From assembly GCA_026712885.1 (NCBI GenBank), contig JAPOPO010000135.1:1-9251 (forward strand): a stretch of DNA of 9,251 nucleotides, written 5' to 3'. Every line of letters starts with the position of its first letter. Position 1 is the first letter of the stretch. Below are positions 1 through 6,081 of the stretch, in pieces. The notes under the pieces were generated by a model. The model worked only from the letters and a program-made list of their open reading frames with translations. It was not told the DNA's origin and did not search any database. This DNA is from Rhodospirillales bacterium. Lineage in GTDB: Bacteria > Pseudomonadota > Alphaproteobacteria > UBA828. A program made the position numbers and the translations under genes.

Positions 1-1427
1 CGTTCCCGGCATGCCTCTTCCAGCTCACGCAGTCGCTCGTTCCAGTCCGCTTCGAGCGATGCCGCCACCAGCCGGTTCGCCGGGTCGACCTCGAAGAACC
101 TGCGCCGCGCCAGGTCGGCCTCGTAGCGGAAGCCATCGATACGCTTGGCGCGCTGAGCATCGGCCTCGGCGAACTCCACCTCGACTTGCTCCTGGACCGC
201 CAGAGCAAGATCGATGCTCTCACCGTTCATCGCGTCGATCACGAAGCGCGATATCTCGGCGTCGACGAGGTCGCCGCGCATGCTCTGGCAGACTTTCCGT
301 CCGTAGCGGACGAGCTCTTCATTGCAGACGTAGACGTAGCGCGCCGGACGGTTGCGATGCGGCAGAGCGCGGTTGTATTGCATGCCCATGCGCCGGCCGC
401 AGTGGCCGCAGATCACCCGCGACTGCAACAGCGCCGCCCCCTCGCGGGGCGCCGCGGTGCGCAAGTCCGATTCCAGGAAGGCCGCGGCATTGCCTCTCAG
501 GGTGGCTCGATTGCGAAGGTACTCGTCCCAATCGATGAACCCCGCATGCGCGTCCGGGATGCAGACCTGCCACTCCTCCATCGCAACAGAGCGCAATCGG
601 GCTGTCCCGTCCGCCTGCCTCTCGACGCGCTTGCGGCCATAGACGAAGGCGCCGGCGTAGCGCGGATTCCTCAGAATGCGCCCGACTTGCGGCACGCGCG
701 GAAGAGCCCAGCGCAGCTCGCCGTTGGCCGGCCCGCTTCGCGGACGCGCCGGCAGCTCGATGTTCTCGCGGTGCATCCATTTCACCACCGCCATCGCCGA
801 CCCCATTCGGCGGAAGCTGTCGAACACCAGACGGATGGCGTCGACGACGGACCGGTCACCGTCGAACACCACCTCGTCCCTGTCGTTGTAGTCCAGGCCG
901 ACCGGCAACCGCATCTTCAGCGCACCGCGCGCGGCGGCGCTGCGCTGGCCGCCCACCATCCGCGCCCTAATCCCCTGAAGCTCGAACTCGCTCAGGGTCC
1001 CTTTCACGCCGAGCAAGAGCTTGTCGTTACCGTCGTTGGGATCGTAGATGCCGGTCTCGTCCAGGATCAGGGTATTGGTGATGCCGGCGATCCGCAGCAG
1101 CTGGTGCCAGTCGGCGTTGTCCCGCGCGAGCCTCGAGACTTCCAGGCCGAGAACGATGCCCACCTCGCCGGCGGCGATGCTCCCCATCAGGTCGCGGAAC
1201 CCGCTGCGGTTGCCGGTGTAGGCTCCCGACTTGCCCTGGTCCTCGTCAATCACCCGGATGCGCTCCGCAGGCCAGCCGAGCGCCGTCGCCCTTTGGCTCA
1301 GCCCGTACTGGCGCCGCGTGCTCTCGGTGTGTTGCATGACCTGTCGAAGCGAGGACTGACGCACGTACAGGCAAGCCTCGCGCTCCAGATGATGCGGCGC
1401 GATCTTGCGCGTATCCGCTTCAGGCAT
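1..1427 (-). CDS. Large serine recombinase (site-specific), C-terminus off window
   Basis: Site-specific DNA recombinase of the resolvase/invertase superfamily, expected to cut and rejoin DNA through a phosphoserine link. 475 residues are visible and the frame is open to base 1. The N-terminal resolvase domain has YVRQS (R23, likely nucleophile S25) and SRLARD (R99, R102, matching the active-site arginines R68/R71 of gamma-delta resolvase). A recombinase domain follows at roughly residues 180-280. A zinc beta-ribbon has C340, C343, C368 and C380. The last visible stretch, from about residue 400, is rich in Glu, Arg and Ala and looks like the coiled coil of large serine recombinases. The start ATG lies inside the 3' end of the upstream gene (8-base overlap, ATGCCTGA), so translation is probably coupled. 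It probably catalyses movement of the module it sits in. Family call is firm; the target site is unknown. Confidence 0.95.
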   Translation of the reverse strand, partial: MPEADTRKIAPHHLEREACLYVRQSSLRQVMQHTESTRRQYGLSQRATALGWPAERIRVIDEDQGKSGAYTGNRSGFRDLMGSIAAGEVGIVLGLEVSRLARDNADWHQLLRIAGITNTLILDETGIYDPNDGNDKLLLGVKGTLSEFELQGIRARMVGGQRSAAARGALKMRLPVGLDYNDRDEVVFDGDRSVVDAIRLVFDSFRRMGSAMAVVKWMHRENIELPARPRSGPANGELRWALPRVPQVGRILRNPRYAGAFVYGRKRVERQADGTARLRSVAMEEWQVCIPDAHAGFIDWDEYLRNRATLRGNAAAFLESDLRTAAPREGAALLQSRVICGHCGRRMGMQYNRALPHRNRPARYVYVCNEELVRYGRKVCQSMRGDLVDAEISRFVIDAMNGESIDLALAVQEQVEVEFAEADAQRAKRIDGFRYEADLARRRFFEVDPANRLVAASLEADWNERLRELEEACRE

Positions 1428-1725
1428 GACGATTCTCCTCGTTCTCCCACACGGTGTTGGCGATCGCCGCAGGCGACGGCACGCGCAGCAGGCGCCGGAC
1501 CTGGCTGGCGGCCTCCGCGATCACCGCATCGGCGATGGACAGTTCCACCTTGATGGACGAAGGCGACGGCGGCCGCGGGCCGGTGCGGTTGCACGCCGCC
1601 CCGGCCATGGCCAGGGCGCCGCGCAGACCGTGGAAGCGCATCGCGGCGATGGCGTTGCTGTTGCCGCCCGACAGCCAGAGCCCTCGCCAGCTCTCGTAGG
1701 TCTTCCAGGCGTCCTCGCGCATCAT
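1420..1725 (-). CDS. Small conserved-looking protein between HTH gene and recombinase, function unknown
   Basis: 101 residues, not recognised as a named family. The N-terminal third contains WKTYESWRGLWLSGGN, rich in aromatic residues. The middle is Ala-rich, followed by a Pro/Ser segment (RPPSPSS) and a probable C-terminal helix. No cysteine pair, membrane segment or signal peptide is evident. It starts at ATGATG overlapping the HTH stop (ATGA, 4 bases) and ends 8 bases inside the recombinase start. This strict coupling suggests a partner of the recombinase, for example a directionality or accessory factor; that is inference only. The frame is also open upstream through the A8 run at 1743-1750, so it could be made as a -1 frameshift fusion with the HTH protein. 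No good ribosome binding site precedes the ATG, which fits coupling or frameshifting. Confidence 0.75.
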   Translation of the reverse strand: MMREDAWKTYESWRGLWLSGGNSNAIAAMRFHGLRGALAMAGAACNRTGPRPPSPSSIKVELSIADAVIAEAASQVRRLLRVPSPAAIANTVWENEENRHA

Positions 1726-2201
1726 GGTCCGGGTTCCAGCGGTTTTTTTTGAACCCGCTCCAATGCCTTCTCGAGACCGCGCGGATGCACCCTGACGCCG
1801 AACTCGGCTTCGATCAGCGGCGCCAGCCGGCGCGCTCCCACACGTCCGTGCAGGGCCCTGTACTCCTCGACGAAGCGCAGCATCTCCGGGCTGATCTTGT
1901 GCGGCCCTCGCGGCCCGCGCCGCGCCGGGATGAGCTCCTGCAGCCCGCCCCCGTCGAACGCCTTGACCATGCGGAAGCAAGTCGGGCGCGAGACCCCGAA
2001 CCGTGCCGCCGCCTGCGCAAGGGTGGCCTCGCCCAGCCGGACCACCCGGACCATCTCGTAGCGGACCTGGAGCAGGTCGCGGGCGTCGAAGAACTCGCCC
2101 ACCGTGAACATCGGGTCGCTGACCCTTTCCGGCGTCCGGTTGAGGGTGCCGGCCTCCCTGAGCCGGTCCTGCTTCTCGGTGTCGTCGCGACGGTCTGCCA
2201 T
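1722..2201 (-). CDS. Helix-turn-helix DNA-binding protein of recombinase module
   Basis: 159 residues. A clear HTH lies at about residues 58-82 (ATLAQAAARFGVSRPTCFRM), followed by a basic linker (PARRGPRGPHK). A second, winged-helix-like part (about 105-150; LAPLIEAEFGVRVHPRGLEKAL) resembles the DNA-binding halves of IS630/IS481-type transposase helpers. It probably binds the element ends or its own promoter; role is inferred. I chose the ATG at 2201 because GGAGG lies 11 bases upstream and a -10/-35 pair ends about 33 bases upstream. A longer reading from 2375, overlapping the previous stop as TAATG, would add 58 residues with no recognisable domain and would place that promoter inside the gene. 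The gene ends with an A AAA AAA slippery run seven codons before the stop. Confidence 0.85.
   Translation of the reverse strand: MADRRDDTEKQDRLREAGTLNRTPERVSDPMFTVGEFFDARDLLQVRYEMVRVVRLGEATLAQAAARFGVSRPTCFRMVKAFDGGGLQELIPARRGPRGPHKISPEMLRFVEEYRALHGRVGARRLAPLIEAEFGVRVHPRGLEKALERVQKKPLEPGP
1743..1750 (-). promoter_or_regulatory. A8 tract: candidate -1 frameshift (or transcript slippage) site
   Basis: On the minus strand the HTH gene reads CAA AAA AAA CCG, giving the heptamer A AAA AAA in the zero frame. A Shine-Dalgarno-like GGAG lies about 8 bases upstream, a spacing compatible with stimulation of -1 shifts. A -1 slip enters the frame of the next gene and continues through its own ATG, with no stop between. 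No convincing downstream hairpin was seen. Confidence 0.5.
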
Positions 2202-2374
2202 GGCGGTGCGGTCCTCCGAGATAGGTTCACTAATTAATACGCTATCTCTCACCACCAAGTCAACCATCGACCGCAACGGTCCCGCTTCATATGCAGGAAT
2301 ACTAGCTATTATCTGGCACTCCATACCCGGAGCAACCGTGCATGAGCGCCCTAATTTCTGAGCATATAGCGCCA
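2202..2374. other. AT-rich intergenic leader
   Basis: This stretch of about 170 bases is visibly AT-richer than its surroundings and holds the HTH promoter. I found no strong dyad operator. The open frame that crosses it on the minus strand (from 2375) has no recognisable domain. It probably carries the control region of the module. Confidence 0.5.
2234..2263 (-). promoter_or_regulatory. Sigma-70-type promoter for the HTH/recombinase operon
   Basis: Minus-strand -35 TTGACT (2258-2263) and -10 TATTAA (2234-2239) are separated by 18 bases, in an AT-richer island of an otherwise GC-rich window. The predicted start of transcription, near 2226, lies about 25 bases before the HTH ATG at 2201 and includes its GGAGG. 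The geometry is good, but the promoter is untested. Confidence 0.55.
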
Positions 2375-2650
2375 TTATTTCTGATTACGATCGACCGCCG
2401 GTGCGCGGAGTGAATCCACAATCGCGCGAAGCACAATCAGGTCGTCCCCCCGGAACAGGCAGCGGCCCGACGCAACGCGCTCGAAGTCGTCCACCTGCCG
2501 CAGGGACGTCCAGGAAACCGGCACGCTGACGAGGGTTGGGCCGCCCGAGCCGTCCGCGAAGTAGCGAACAATCGCTCTCTTGCATCCGCCCACACGGTCG
2601 TAAATCCGAACCGTTTGGCCCTGGAGCGGATGAAACGGGTGGGTGATCAC
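2375..2650 (-). CDS. DUF5372-type small protein
   Basis: 91 residues from a GTG start. THPFHPLQGQ near the N-terminus, a central VSWTSL and the late GRCLFRGDDL segment are the pattern I recognise as DUF5372, a small family of unknown biochemical role that I recall being found beside recombinase genes. No catalytic residues, zinc motif or membrane segment stands out. GTG at 2650 has AGGA a few bases upstream. The frame stays open further upstream into the ssb remnant (reading GDLQDVV just before the start), so the true start may be earlier. It is the first gene of the leftward module; its stop (TAATG) touches an ATG of the HTH frame, and an AT-rich leader of about 170 bases separates it from the preferred HTH start. 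Confidence 0.75.
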   Translation of the reverse strand: MITHPFHPLQGQTVRIYDRVGGCKRAIVRYFADGSGGPTLVSVPVSWTSLRQVDDFERVASGRCLFRGDDLIVLRAIVDSLRAPAVDRNQK

Positions 2651-2691
2651 AACGTCCTGAAGATCACCCTCTTCGTCGGAACTGCCTGCAT

Positions 2692-3033
2692 TTGGAAACG
2701 GTAGACAAGCAGACCGGCGAGTGGGTCGATCGGGTCGAGTGGCACCGCGCCGGCACCTTCCCGGACCGGCTCATCGAGCGCCTGGAGAGCCACGCGACGA
2801 AGGGCCGGCTCGTCCTCGTCGAGGGCAAGCTCCAGACCCGCACGTACCGCAAGGAGGGCGAGGCTACCGATCGCTTCTCGACCGAAATCCTGGTCGTCCC
2901 CGGTCACCGCGTCCAGTTCCTCGACAAGCCGAACGGCGCGAACGGCAACGGCGGCGCGATGCCGCGGGCCGTGGCCGCGGCGGCCGCGAGCGGAGACGCG
3001 CCCGACCTCGACGACAGTGACATTCCATTCTGA
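2692..3033 (+). pseudogene. ssb: ssb, single-stranded DNA-binding protein, 5'-truncated
   Basis: The C-terminal two thirds of a bacterial SSB OB-fold protein. DKQTGEWVDRVEWHR aligns with the conserved DKxTGE...TEWHRV segment; KGRLVLVEGKLQTRTY matches the KGSxVYIEGxLRTRKW strand. The linker is Gly/Asn/Ala-rich and the acidic tail ends DLDDSDIPF, the classic SSB partner-binding tip. The first 40-50 residues of the OB fold, including strand 1, are absent in this frame. An in-frame TGA lies at 2644 and no ribosome binding site precedes the TTG at 2692, so I regard it as broken rather than as a short variant. The break coincides with the recombinase module. A plus-strand +1 frame just upstream (about 2651-2680) reads NVLKITLFVG, which could be an N-terminal remnant. 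An intrinsic terminator follows. Confidence 0.85.
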
Positions 3034-3055
3034 TCGCTTCCTCCTCCCTCCCTTC

Positions 3056-3090
3056 GGGCCGGCACCGGTTGGTGTCGGCCCTTTTTTCTT
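3056..3090 (+). terminator. Rho-independent terminator after ssb
   Basis: An 11-bp stem, GGGCCGGCACC with GGTGTCGGCCC (one G-T wobble), a GGTT loop, then six T residues and TCTT-like sequence. It sits 22 bases after the ssb stop and reads rightward, so it ends the ssb transcript before the AlkB gene. Confidence 0.9.
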
Positions 3091-3178
3091 GCCCGCCGGC
3101 GAGAGTCCCTCGCCCCTTGGCGGAGCGCGGAGGAGGGGGAAGCGGCAAGCGGGGCAGGCACACGAGGAGAACGGGAGC

Positions 3179-3736
3179 ATGTCCGGAAGCATCTTCGATG
3201 AGGGGGCGGTGCTCGTCCCCGAGCTCGTCACGCCGGCCGAGGAGCGCCGGCTCCTTCAGCGCATCGCCGGGGCGCCGTGGATGACCGACATCGGCCGCCG
3301 GGTCCAGCACTATGGCTTCAAGTACGACTATCGCGGCTCCGCGTCTCCGGTGCCCGCCGCGCCCTTTCCCCGGTGGGCCGAGGTGATGGCCGATCGCCTG
3401 GCGCCGTGGTTCGAGGCCACGGTGCCGGAGCAGTGCATCGTCAACGAATACGTGCCGGGCCAAGGCATCGGGATGCACGCCGACCACGCGCAGTTCGGCC
3501 CGGTGGTGGCGTCGCTCTCGCTCGCCTGCGACTGGCCGATGCGGTTCCGGCCCCGGAGCGTGCGCCCCTACGCGCGCGACGGGCTCCCGGGCGACGAGGT
3601 GGTGGTGCTGCCCCGGCGCTCGGTGCTGGTGCTCGCGGGCGATGCCCGCCATCACTGGATGCACGGGATCGACCGTGCCGCCGGCCGGGGGCGGGCGGTG
3701 CGGGTCTCGGCGACCTTTCGAACGCTCGCGCGATAG
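3179..3736 (+). CDS. AlkB-type 2-oxoglutarate/Fe(II)-dependent dioxygenase
   Basis: 185 residues. AlkB enzymes remove alkyl groups from bases in DNA or RNA by oxidation, using Fe(II), O2 and 2-oxoglutarate. The core is present: NEYVPGQGIGMHADH gives the HxD iron ligands H100 and D102, and WMHGI gives the third ligand H162. RVSATFR supplies R175 and R181, with the six-residue spacing of the 2-oxoglutarate-binding arginines in E. coli AlkB. SLSLACDWPMRF forms the following core strands. It is shorter than E. coli AlkB (216 residues) and lacks extra domains. I chose ATG 3179 over upstream in-frame sites because AGGAG lies 9 bases upstream and the protein then begins just before the fold. Substrate (DNA or RNA, host or element) cannot be read from sequence. 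The gene stands between a terminator and a GC-rich hairpin, so it may be a separate transcription unit. Confidence 0.93.
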   Translation: MSGSIFDEGAVLVPELVTPAEERRLLQRIAGAPWMTDIGRRVQHYGFKYDYRGSASPVPAAPFPRWAEVMADRLAPWFEATVPEQCIVNEYVPGQGIGMHADHAQFGPVVASLSLACDWPMRFRPRSVRPYARDGLPGDEVVVLPRRSVLVLAGDARHHWMHGIDRAAGRGRAVRVSATFRTLAR

Positions 3737-3772
3737 CGTGCCGAGGGCGAGGCGGGCCGGGAGGAGGGTGAG

Positions 3773-3807
3773 GGCGGCCGGGCCGGGAGGGTCCGGGCCC
3801 GGCCGCC
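3773..3807 (+). other. GC-rich inverted repeat (12-bp stem) after AlkB gene
   Basis: GGCGGCCGGGCC (3773-3784) pairs perfectly with GGCCCGGCCGCC (3796-3807) around an 11-base loop. No T run follows, so it may be a Rho-assisted stop, an mRNA stabiliser or a structural repeat rather than an intrinsic terminator. It lies 37 bases after the AlkB stop and just before the next gene's leader. Confidence 0.6.
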
Positions 3808-3823
3808 TCGACCTGGACCGTAC

Positions 3824-3834
3824 GGGAGAGTCCC
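3824..3834 (+). repeat. GGGAGAGTCCC leader, copy 1
   Basis: An 11-base self-complementary element (GGGA, GAG, TCCC) placed exactly two bases before the ATG at 3837. It contains the only Shine-Dalgarno-like sequence of this gene (GGGAGAG). An identical copy sits at the same distance from the ATG of the Toprim gene. Confidence 0.7.
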
Positions 3835-3836
3835 AC

Positions 3837-4244
3837 ATGAGCAACGTGTTCGAACGCCTGATTGGCGCGCACGAGAGCGGCGCGGGCGTCGCGCTCGAGG
3901 CCGGCGACGTGGGCGAGCTGATGGCCCGCTACCACGCCTCGTTCGAAGAGGACGCGGCGGCGCGGCGCGACTTCCACCTCAACGAGTACCTCACCGACCG
4001 CGCATTCGGCGGTGGCGAGGAGGGCGGGTGGTGGTACGACACCGGGGTGTACGTGCAGTGCCACGGCACGTTCCCCTCCCGCGAGGAGGCGTTCGCCGCC
4101 CGCGACGCCCTCGACGACTACCTCGCCGAGCGCCGCGAGGGGCTCGACCCGCCGGACTCGGTGCGCTGCACCGGCTGGCCCGAGCTCCTCGTCGAGCAGC
4201 GCCCGGGCGCGAACTTCCCCGCGCGTAGGCCGCGCTACGCGTGA
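3837..4244 (+). CDS. Acidic 135-residue protein of mobile-element type, function unknown
   Basis: Not assigned to a named family. The protein is soluble and acidic, with no signal peptide or membrane segment. It has an N-terminal helical part (FERLIGAHESGAGVALEAGD), then RRDFHLNEYLTDRAFGG, and a striking Gly/Trp turn (EEGGWWYDTGVYVQCHGTF, about residues 61-79). The following helix is amphipathic (PSREEAFAARDALDDYLAERR). It ends with an unusual basic tail, ARRPRYA. The start is set by the leader immediately upstream. Its head-to-tail arrangement with the Toprim gene, and the shared leader, suggest common control. A role in plasmid or element maintenance is only a guess. Confidence 0.8.
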   Translation: MSNVFERLIGAHESGAGVALEAGDVGELMARYHASFEEDAAARRDFHLNEYLTDRAFGGGEEGGWWYDTGVYVQCHGTFPSREEAFAARDALDDYLAERREGLDPPDSVRCTGWPELLVEQRPGANFPARRPRYA

Positions 4245-4280
4245 GGTGCGCATTCCAGTGATTCCGATCACCGCGCCATC

Positions 4281-4311
4281 GAGGGCCGGCCCCGCAACGG
4301 GGTCGGCCCTC
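4281..4311 (+). terminator. GC-rich hairpin after the 135-residue protein, terminator-like
   Basis: A 13-bp stem, GAGGGCCGGCCCC with GGGGTCGGCCCTC (one G-T wobble), and a GCAAC loop, 36 bases after the stop codon. The tail is CTCGTCGT rather than a T run, so intrinsic termination would be weak. The core GGGCCGGC...GTCGGCCC, including the wobble position, is the same as in the ssb terminator. Confidence 0.6.
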
Positions 4312-4385
4312 TCGTCGTGCCGGTGTGTCCCGCGCTGGCAGGAGGCGAGGGCGGCCGGGATGGGGGTGCGCCCGAGCCCGCCGAA

Positions 4386-4396
4386 GGGAGAGTCCC
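4386..4396 (+). repeat. GGGAGAGTCCC leader, copy 2
   Basis: Identical to the element at 3824-3834 and again exactly two bases from an ATG (4399). A further shared block, GAGGGCGGCCGGG, lies upstream of both copies (3770-3782 and 4347-4359), so the two leaders may derive from a duplication. Confidence 0.7.
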
Positions 4397-4398
4397 CG

Positions 4399-5385
4399 AT
4401 GAGCCATCCACCGAACGACGCCGCGACCCTCGCCGCAGCGCTCGCAGAGCGCGCCGAGGCCGTGTGCCGGCGCTATCTCCCGGCCGGGCGGCTCCAGGGC
4501 CGGTACTGGGTCGCGGGCGACGTGCACGGCGCGAAGGGCCGCTCGCTCTTCGTGCGCCTTCGCCCCCCGGGCGTGCCGGGGAAGTGGACCGACGCGGCGA
4601 CCGGTGAGCACGGCGACCTCCTCGACCTCCTCCGCGCCCAGCTCGGCACCGGCGCTCTGCGTCCCGCCCTCGACGAGGCGCGCGCGTTCCTCGCGCTCCC
4701 CGCCCCGGCGACGGTGGGCGCGGGGGAATCGGTTGCCGAGCGCGTCGCGCGGGCGCGGCGGCTGTGGGGCGCCTGCCGGCCGGTCGCCGGCACGCACGCG
4801 GAGAGCTACCTCCGCGCGCGCGCCATCGCGCGCTGCGGGTTCGCAGCGCTGCGCTTCCATCCGCGCCTGCACTACCGCGACGAGGCGGGCTTTCGCCGCT
4901 TCCCCGCGCTCGTCGCCGCGGTGACCGAGCCCGGGGGGTACGTGATCGGCGTGCACCGCACCTGGCTCGACCCGCACCGGCCCGCGAAGGCGCCGGTCGC
5001 GGCGGCGCGCAAGACCATGGGCCGGGCCTACGGCCTCGCCGTGCGCTTCGGCCGTCCGGCCGACGGCGCTTCGCTCCTCGTCGGCGAGGGGCTGGAGACC
5101 GTGCTCTCGCTGCTGACCGCGGTGCCCACGCTCGCTGGCGCCGCCGCGCTCGCCGCCGGGAGCCTCGGCGCGTTCTCGGCCCCGCCCGGCGTCTCGCGCC
5201 TGCTCATCGCCCGCGATGGCGACGCCGAGGGCGAGGCCGCCGCGGACCGGCTCGCGATGCGTTGCGCCGAGGCCGGCATCGACGCCACCGTGCTGGTCCC
5301 GGAGCGCGGGGACTTCAACGACGATCTGCGCGCCCTCGGGGGCCGGGGGCTCGCCCGGCGGGTGGGGCGGTTGCTCGTGCGCTGA
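4399..5385 (+). CDS. Stand-alone Toprim (primase-like) protein
   Basis: 328 residues. Toprim domains bind metal and catalyse nucleotidyl transfer or DNA strand breakage. The C-terminal half shows both signature motifs: LLVGEGLETVLSLL with E230, and LLIARDGDAEGEAAADRL with D273 and D275. The N-terminal part (RYWVAGDVHGAKGRSLFVRL, then GKWTDAATGEHGDLLDLL) matches the region preceding Toprim in plasmid and phage primase-like proteins (DUF7146-type). Neither a CHC2 zinc finger nor a helicase domain is visible, so it is probably not a full primase-helicase. I chose ATG 4399 over a much longer open reading because the leader repeat lies directly upstream and the longer form would overlap the preceding gene. 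Likely role is priming or DNA processing for a mobile replicon; enzyme activity is inferred from motifs. Confidence 0.88.
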   Translation: MSHPPNDAATLAAALAERAEAVCRRYLPAGRLQGRYWVAGDVHGAKGRSLFVRLRPPGVPGKWTDAATGEHGDLLDLLRAQLGTGALRPALDEARAFLALPAPATVGAGESVAERVARARRLWGACRPVAGTHAESYLRARAIARCGFAALRFHPRLHYRDEAGFRRFPALVAAVTEPGGYVIGVHRTWLDPHRPAKAPVAAARKTMGRAYGLAVRFGRPADGASLLVGEGLETVLSLLTAVPTLAGAAALAAGSLGAFSAPPGVSRLLIARDGDAEGEAAADRLAMRCAEAGIDATVLVPERGDFNDDLRALGGRGLARRVGRLLVR

Positions 5386-5440
5386 AAGGAGGAGGGGAGC
5401 GGGGCGGGGTGCGTGTCGTCCACGAAGAGAGGAGAGAGCG

Positions 5441-5983
5441 ATGGCGCCACTCGTCTACGCCGGCGTCGGAGCGCGCAAGACGCCCGCGCCCGTGCGCGCC
5501 GTCATGCGCCGTATGGCTTGGTACCTGGCGGAGAAGGGCTGGCACTTGAACACCGGCGGCGCCGACGGGGCGGACACGGCGTTCGTCGAGGGCTCGCCCG
5601 CCCTGTGCACCGTGTTCCTCCCCTGGGAAGGCTACAACGGCTGGACCGGCCCGGAGTGCGTCGCGTTCGGCGACAAGGCGCTCGCGAAGCTCCAGCCCTT
5701 CGCCGCCGCCCACCCCGACGCCCGGGCGCGGTGCAGCCCTGCTGTGCGAAAGCTCCATGCGCGCAACGTCGCCGTCATCGGATGCGCCGGCGTCACCGAG
5801 CCGGTGTCCGCGGTGGTGTGCTGGACCGAGGATGGACGCGTCGAGGGCGGCACCGGCCTTGCCATTCGCCTCGCCGAGAGCGTGGGCATTCCGGTGTTCA
5901 CCCTCGCGAGCGTGCATCCGCGCGACGTGTGCATCGCGATGAACCGCATCGCCCGCAAGGCGCGCGCGGGCGACGGGGGCTGA
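5441..5983 (+). CDS. SLOG/DprA-like Rossmann-fold nucleotide-binding protein
   Basis: 180 residues. SLOG-superfamily proteins bind nucleotides or nucleic acid through a Rossmann-type fold. The signs are VYAGVGARKTP at the N-terminus (first strand and loop), NTGGADGADTAFVEG (residues 37-51, phosphate-binding turn), and EGGTGLAIRLAESVGIPVFTL (135-155, the second Gly-rich turn and following strand). The middle contains FLPWEGYNGW. It lacks the extra domains of true DprA. GGAGAGAG lies just upstream of the ATG. Similar proteins occur in phages and plasmids; the bound ligand and target are unknown. It follows the Toprim gene by 55 bases with no terminator-like hairpin seen, so the two probably share a transcript. 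No catalytic residue is claimed. Confidence 0.82.
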   Translation: MAPLVYAGVGARKTPAPVRAVMRRMAWYLAEKGWHLNTGGADGADTAFVEGSPALCTVFLPWEGYNGWTGPECVAFGDKALAKLQPFAAAHPDARARCSPAVRKLHARNVAVIGCAGVTEPVSAVVCWTEDGRVEGGTGLAIRLAESVGIPVFTLASVHPRDVCIAMNRIARKARAGDGG

Positions 5984-6081
5984 GCGCCCGAGCCGCCGTC
6001 CGGCCGAGCGGTGCGCACATCTCAACCGCTCACGCCCATCTCGCGATCGGGGCCAGCGTGGCGCACGTCCTCGCGCCGTCA

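Larger units (their letters stand above)
1..2690 (-). mobile_element. Serine-recombinase mobile module (partial, left end off window)
   Basis: Four leftward genes (DUF5372-like, HTH, small unknown, large serine recombinase) form one compact unit. Three of them overlap by 4 and 8 bases, which suggests translational coupling. The right edge abuts an ssb gene whose N-terminal part is missing, so the boundary is probably between about 2645 and 2692. The exact end, any core crossover dinucleotide and the left end cannot be seen, because the recombinase runs off the window. Calling this a mobile element is inference from gene content and from the broken neighbour; no attachment-site repeat was verified. 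Confidence 0.6.

Noticed and set aside
186..1553. Long plus-strand open frame (about 455 codons)
   Set aside because: It lies opposite the serine recombinase, which has clear domain motifs; the plus-strand reading has none. High GC makes long antisense frames common.
2643..2650. GTGATCAC palindrome as recombinase attachment core
   Set aside because: An 8-base palindrome alone is weak, it overlaps the DUF5372 start codon, and no second copy at the other end can be checked.
2864..3844. Long minus-strand open frame opposite AlkB
   Set aside because: Low-complexity Arg/Pro/His-rich translation; the AlkB motifs are on the plus strand.
4012..4398. Upstream extension of the Toprim frame
   Set aside because: It overlaps the preceding gene out of frame and crosses its hairpin; the leader repeat marks 4399 as the start.
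3991..4977. Minus-strand open frame opposite the Toprim gene
   Set aside because: Antisense shadow with Arg-rich composition and no domain.
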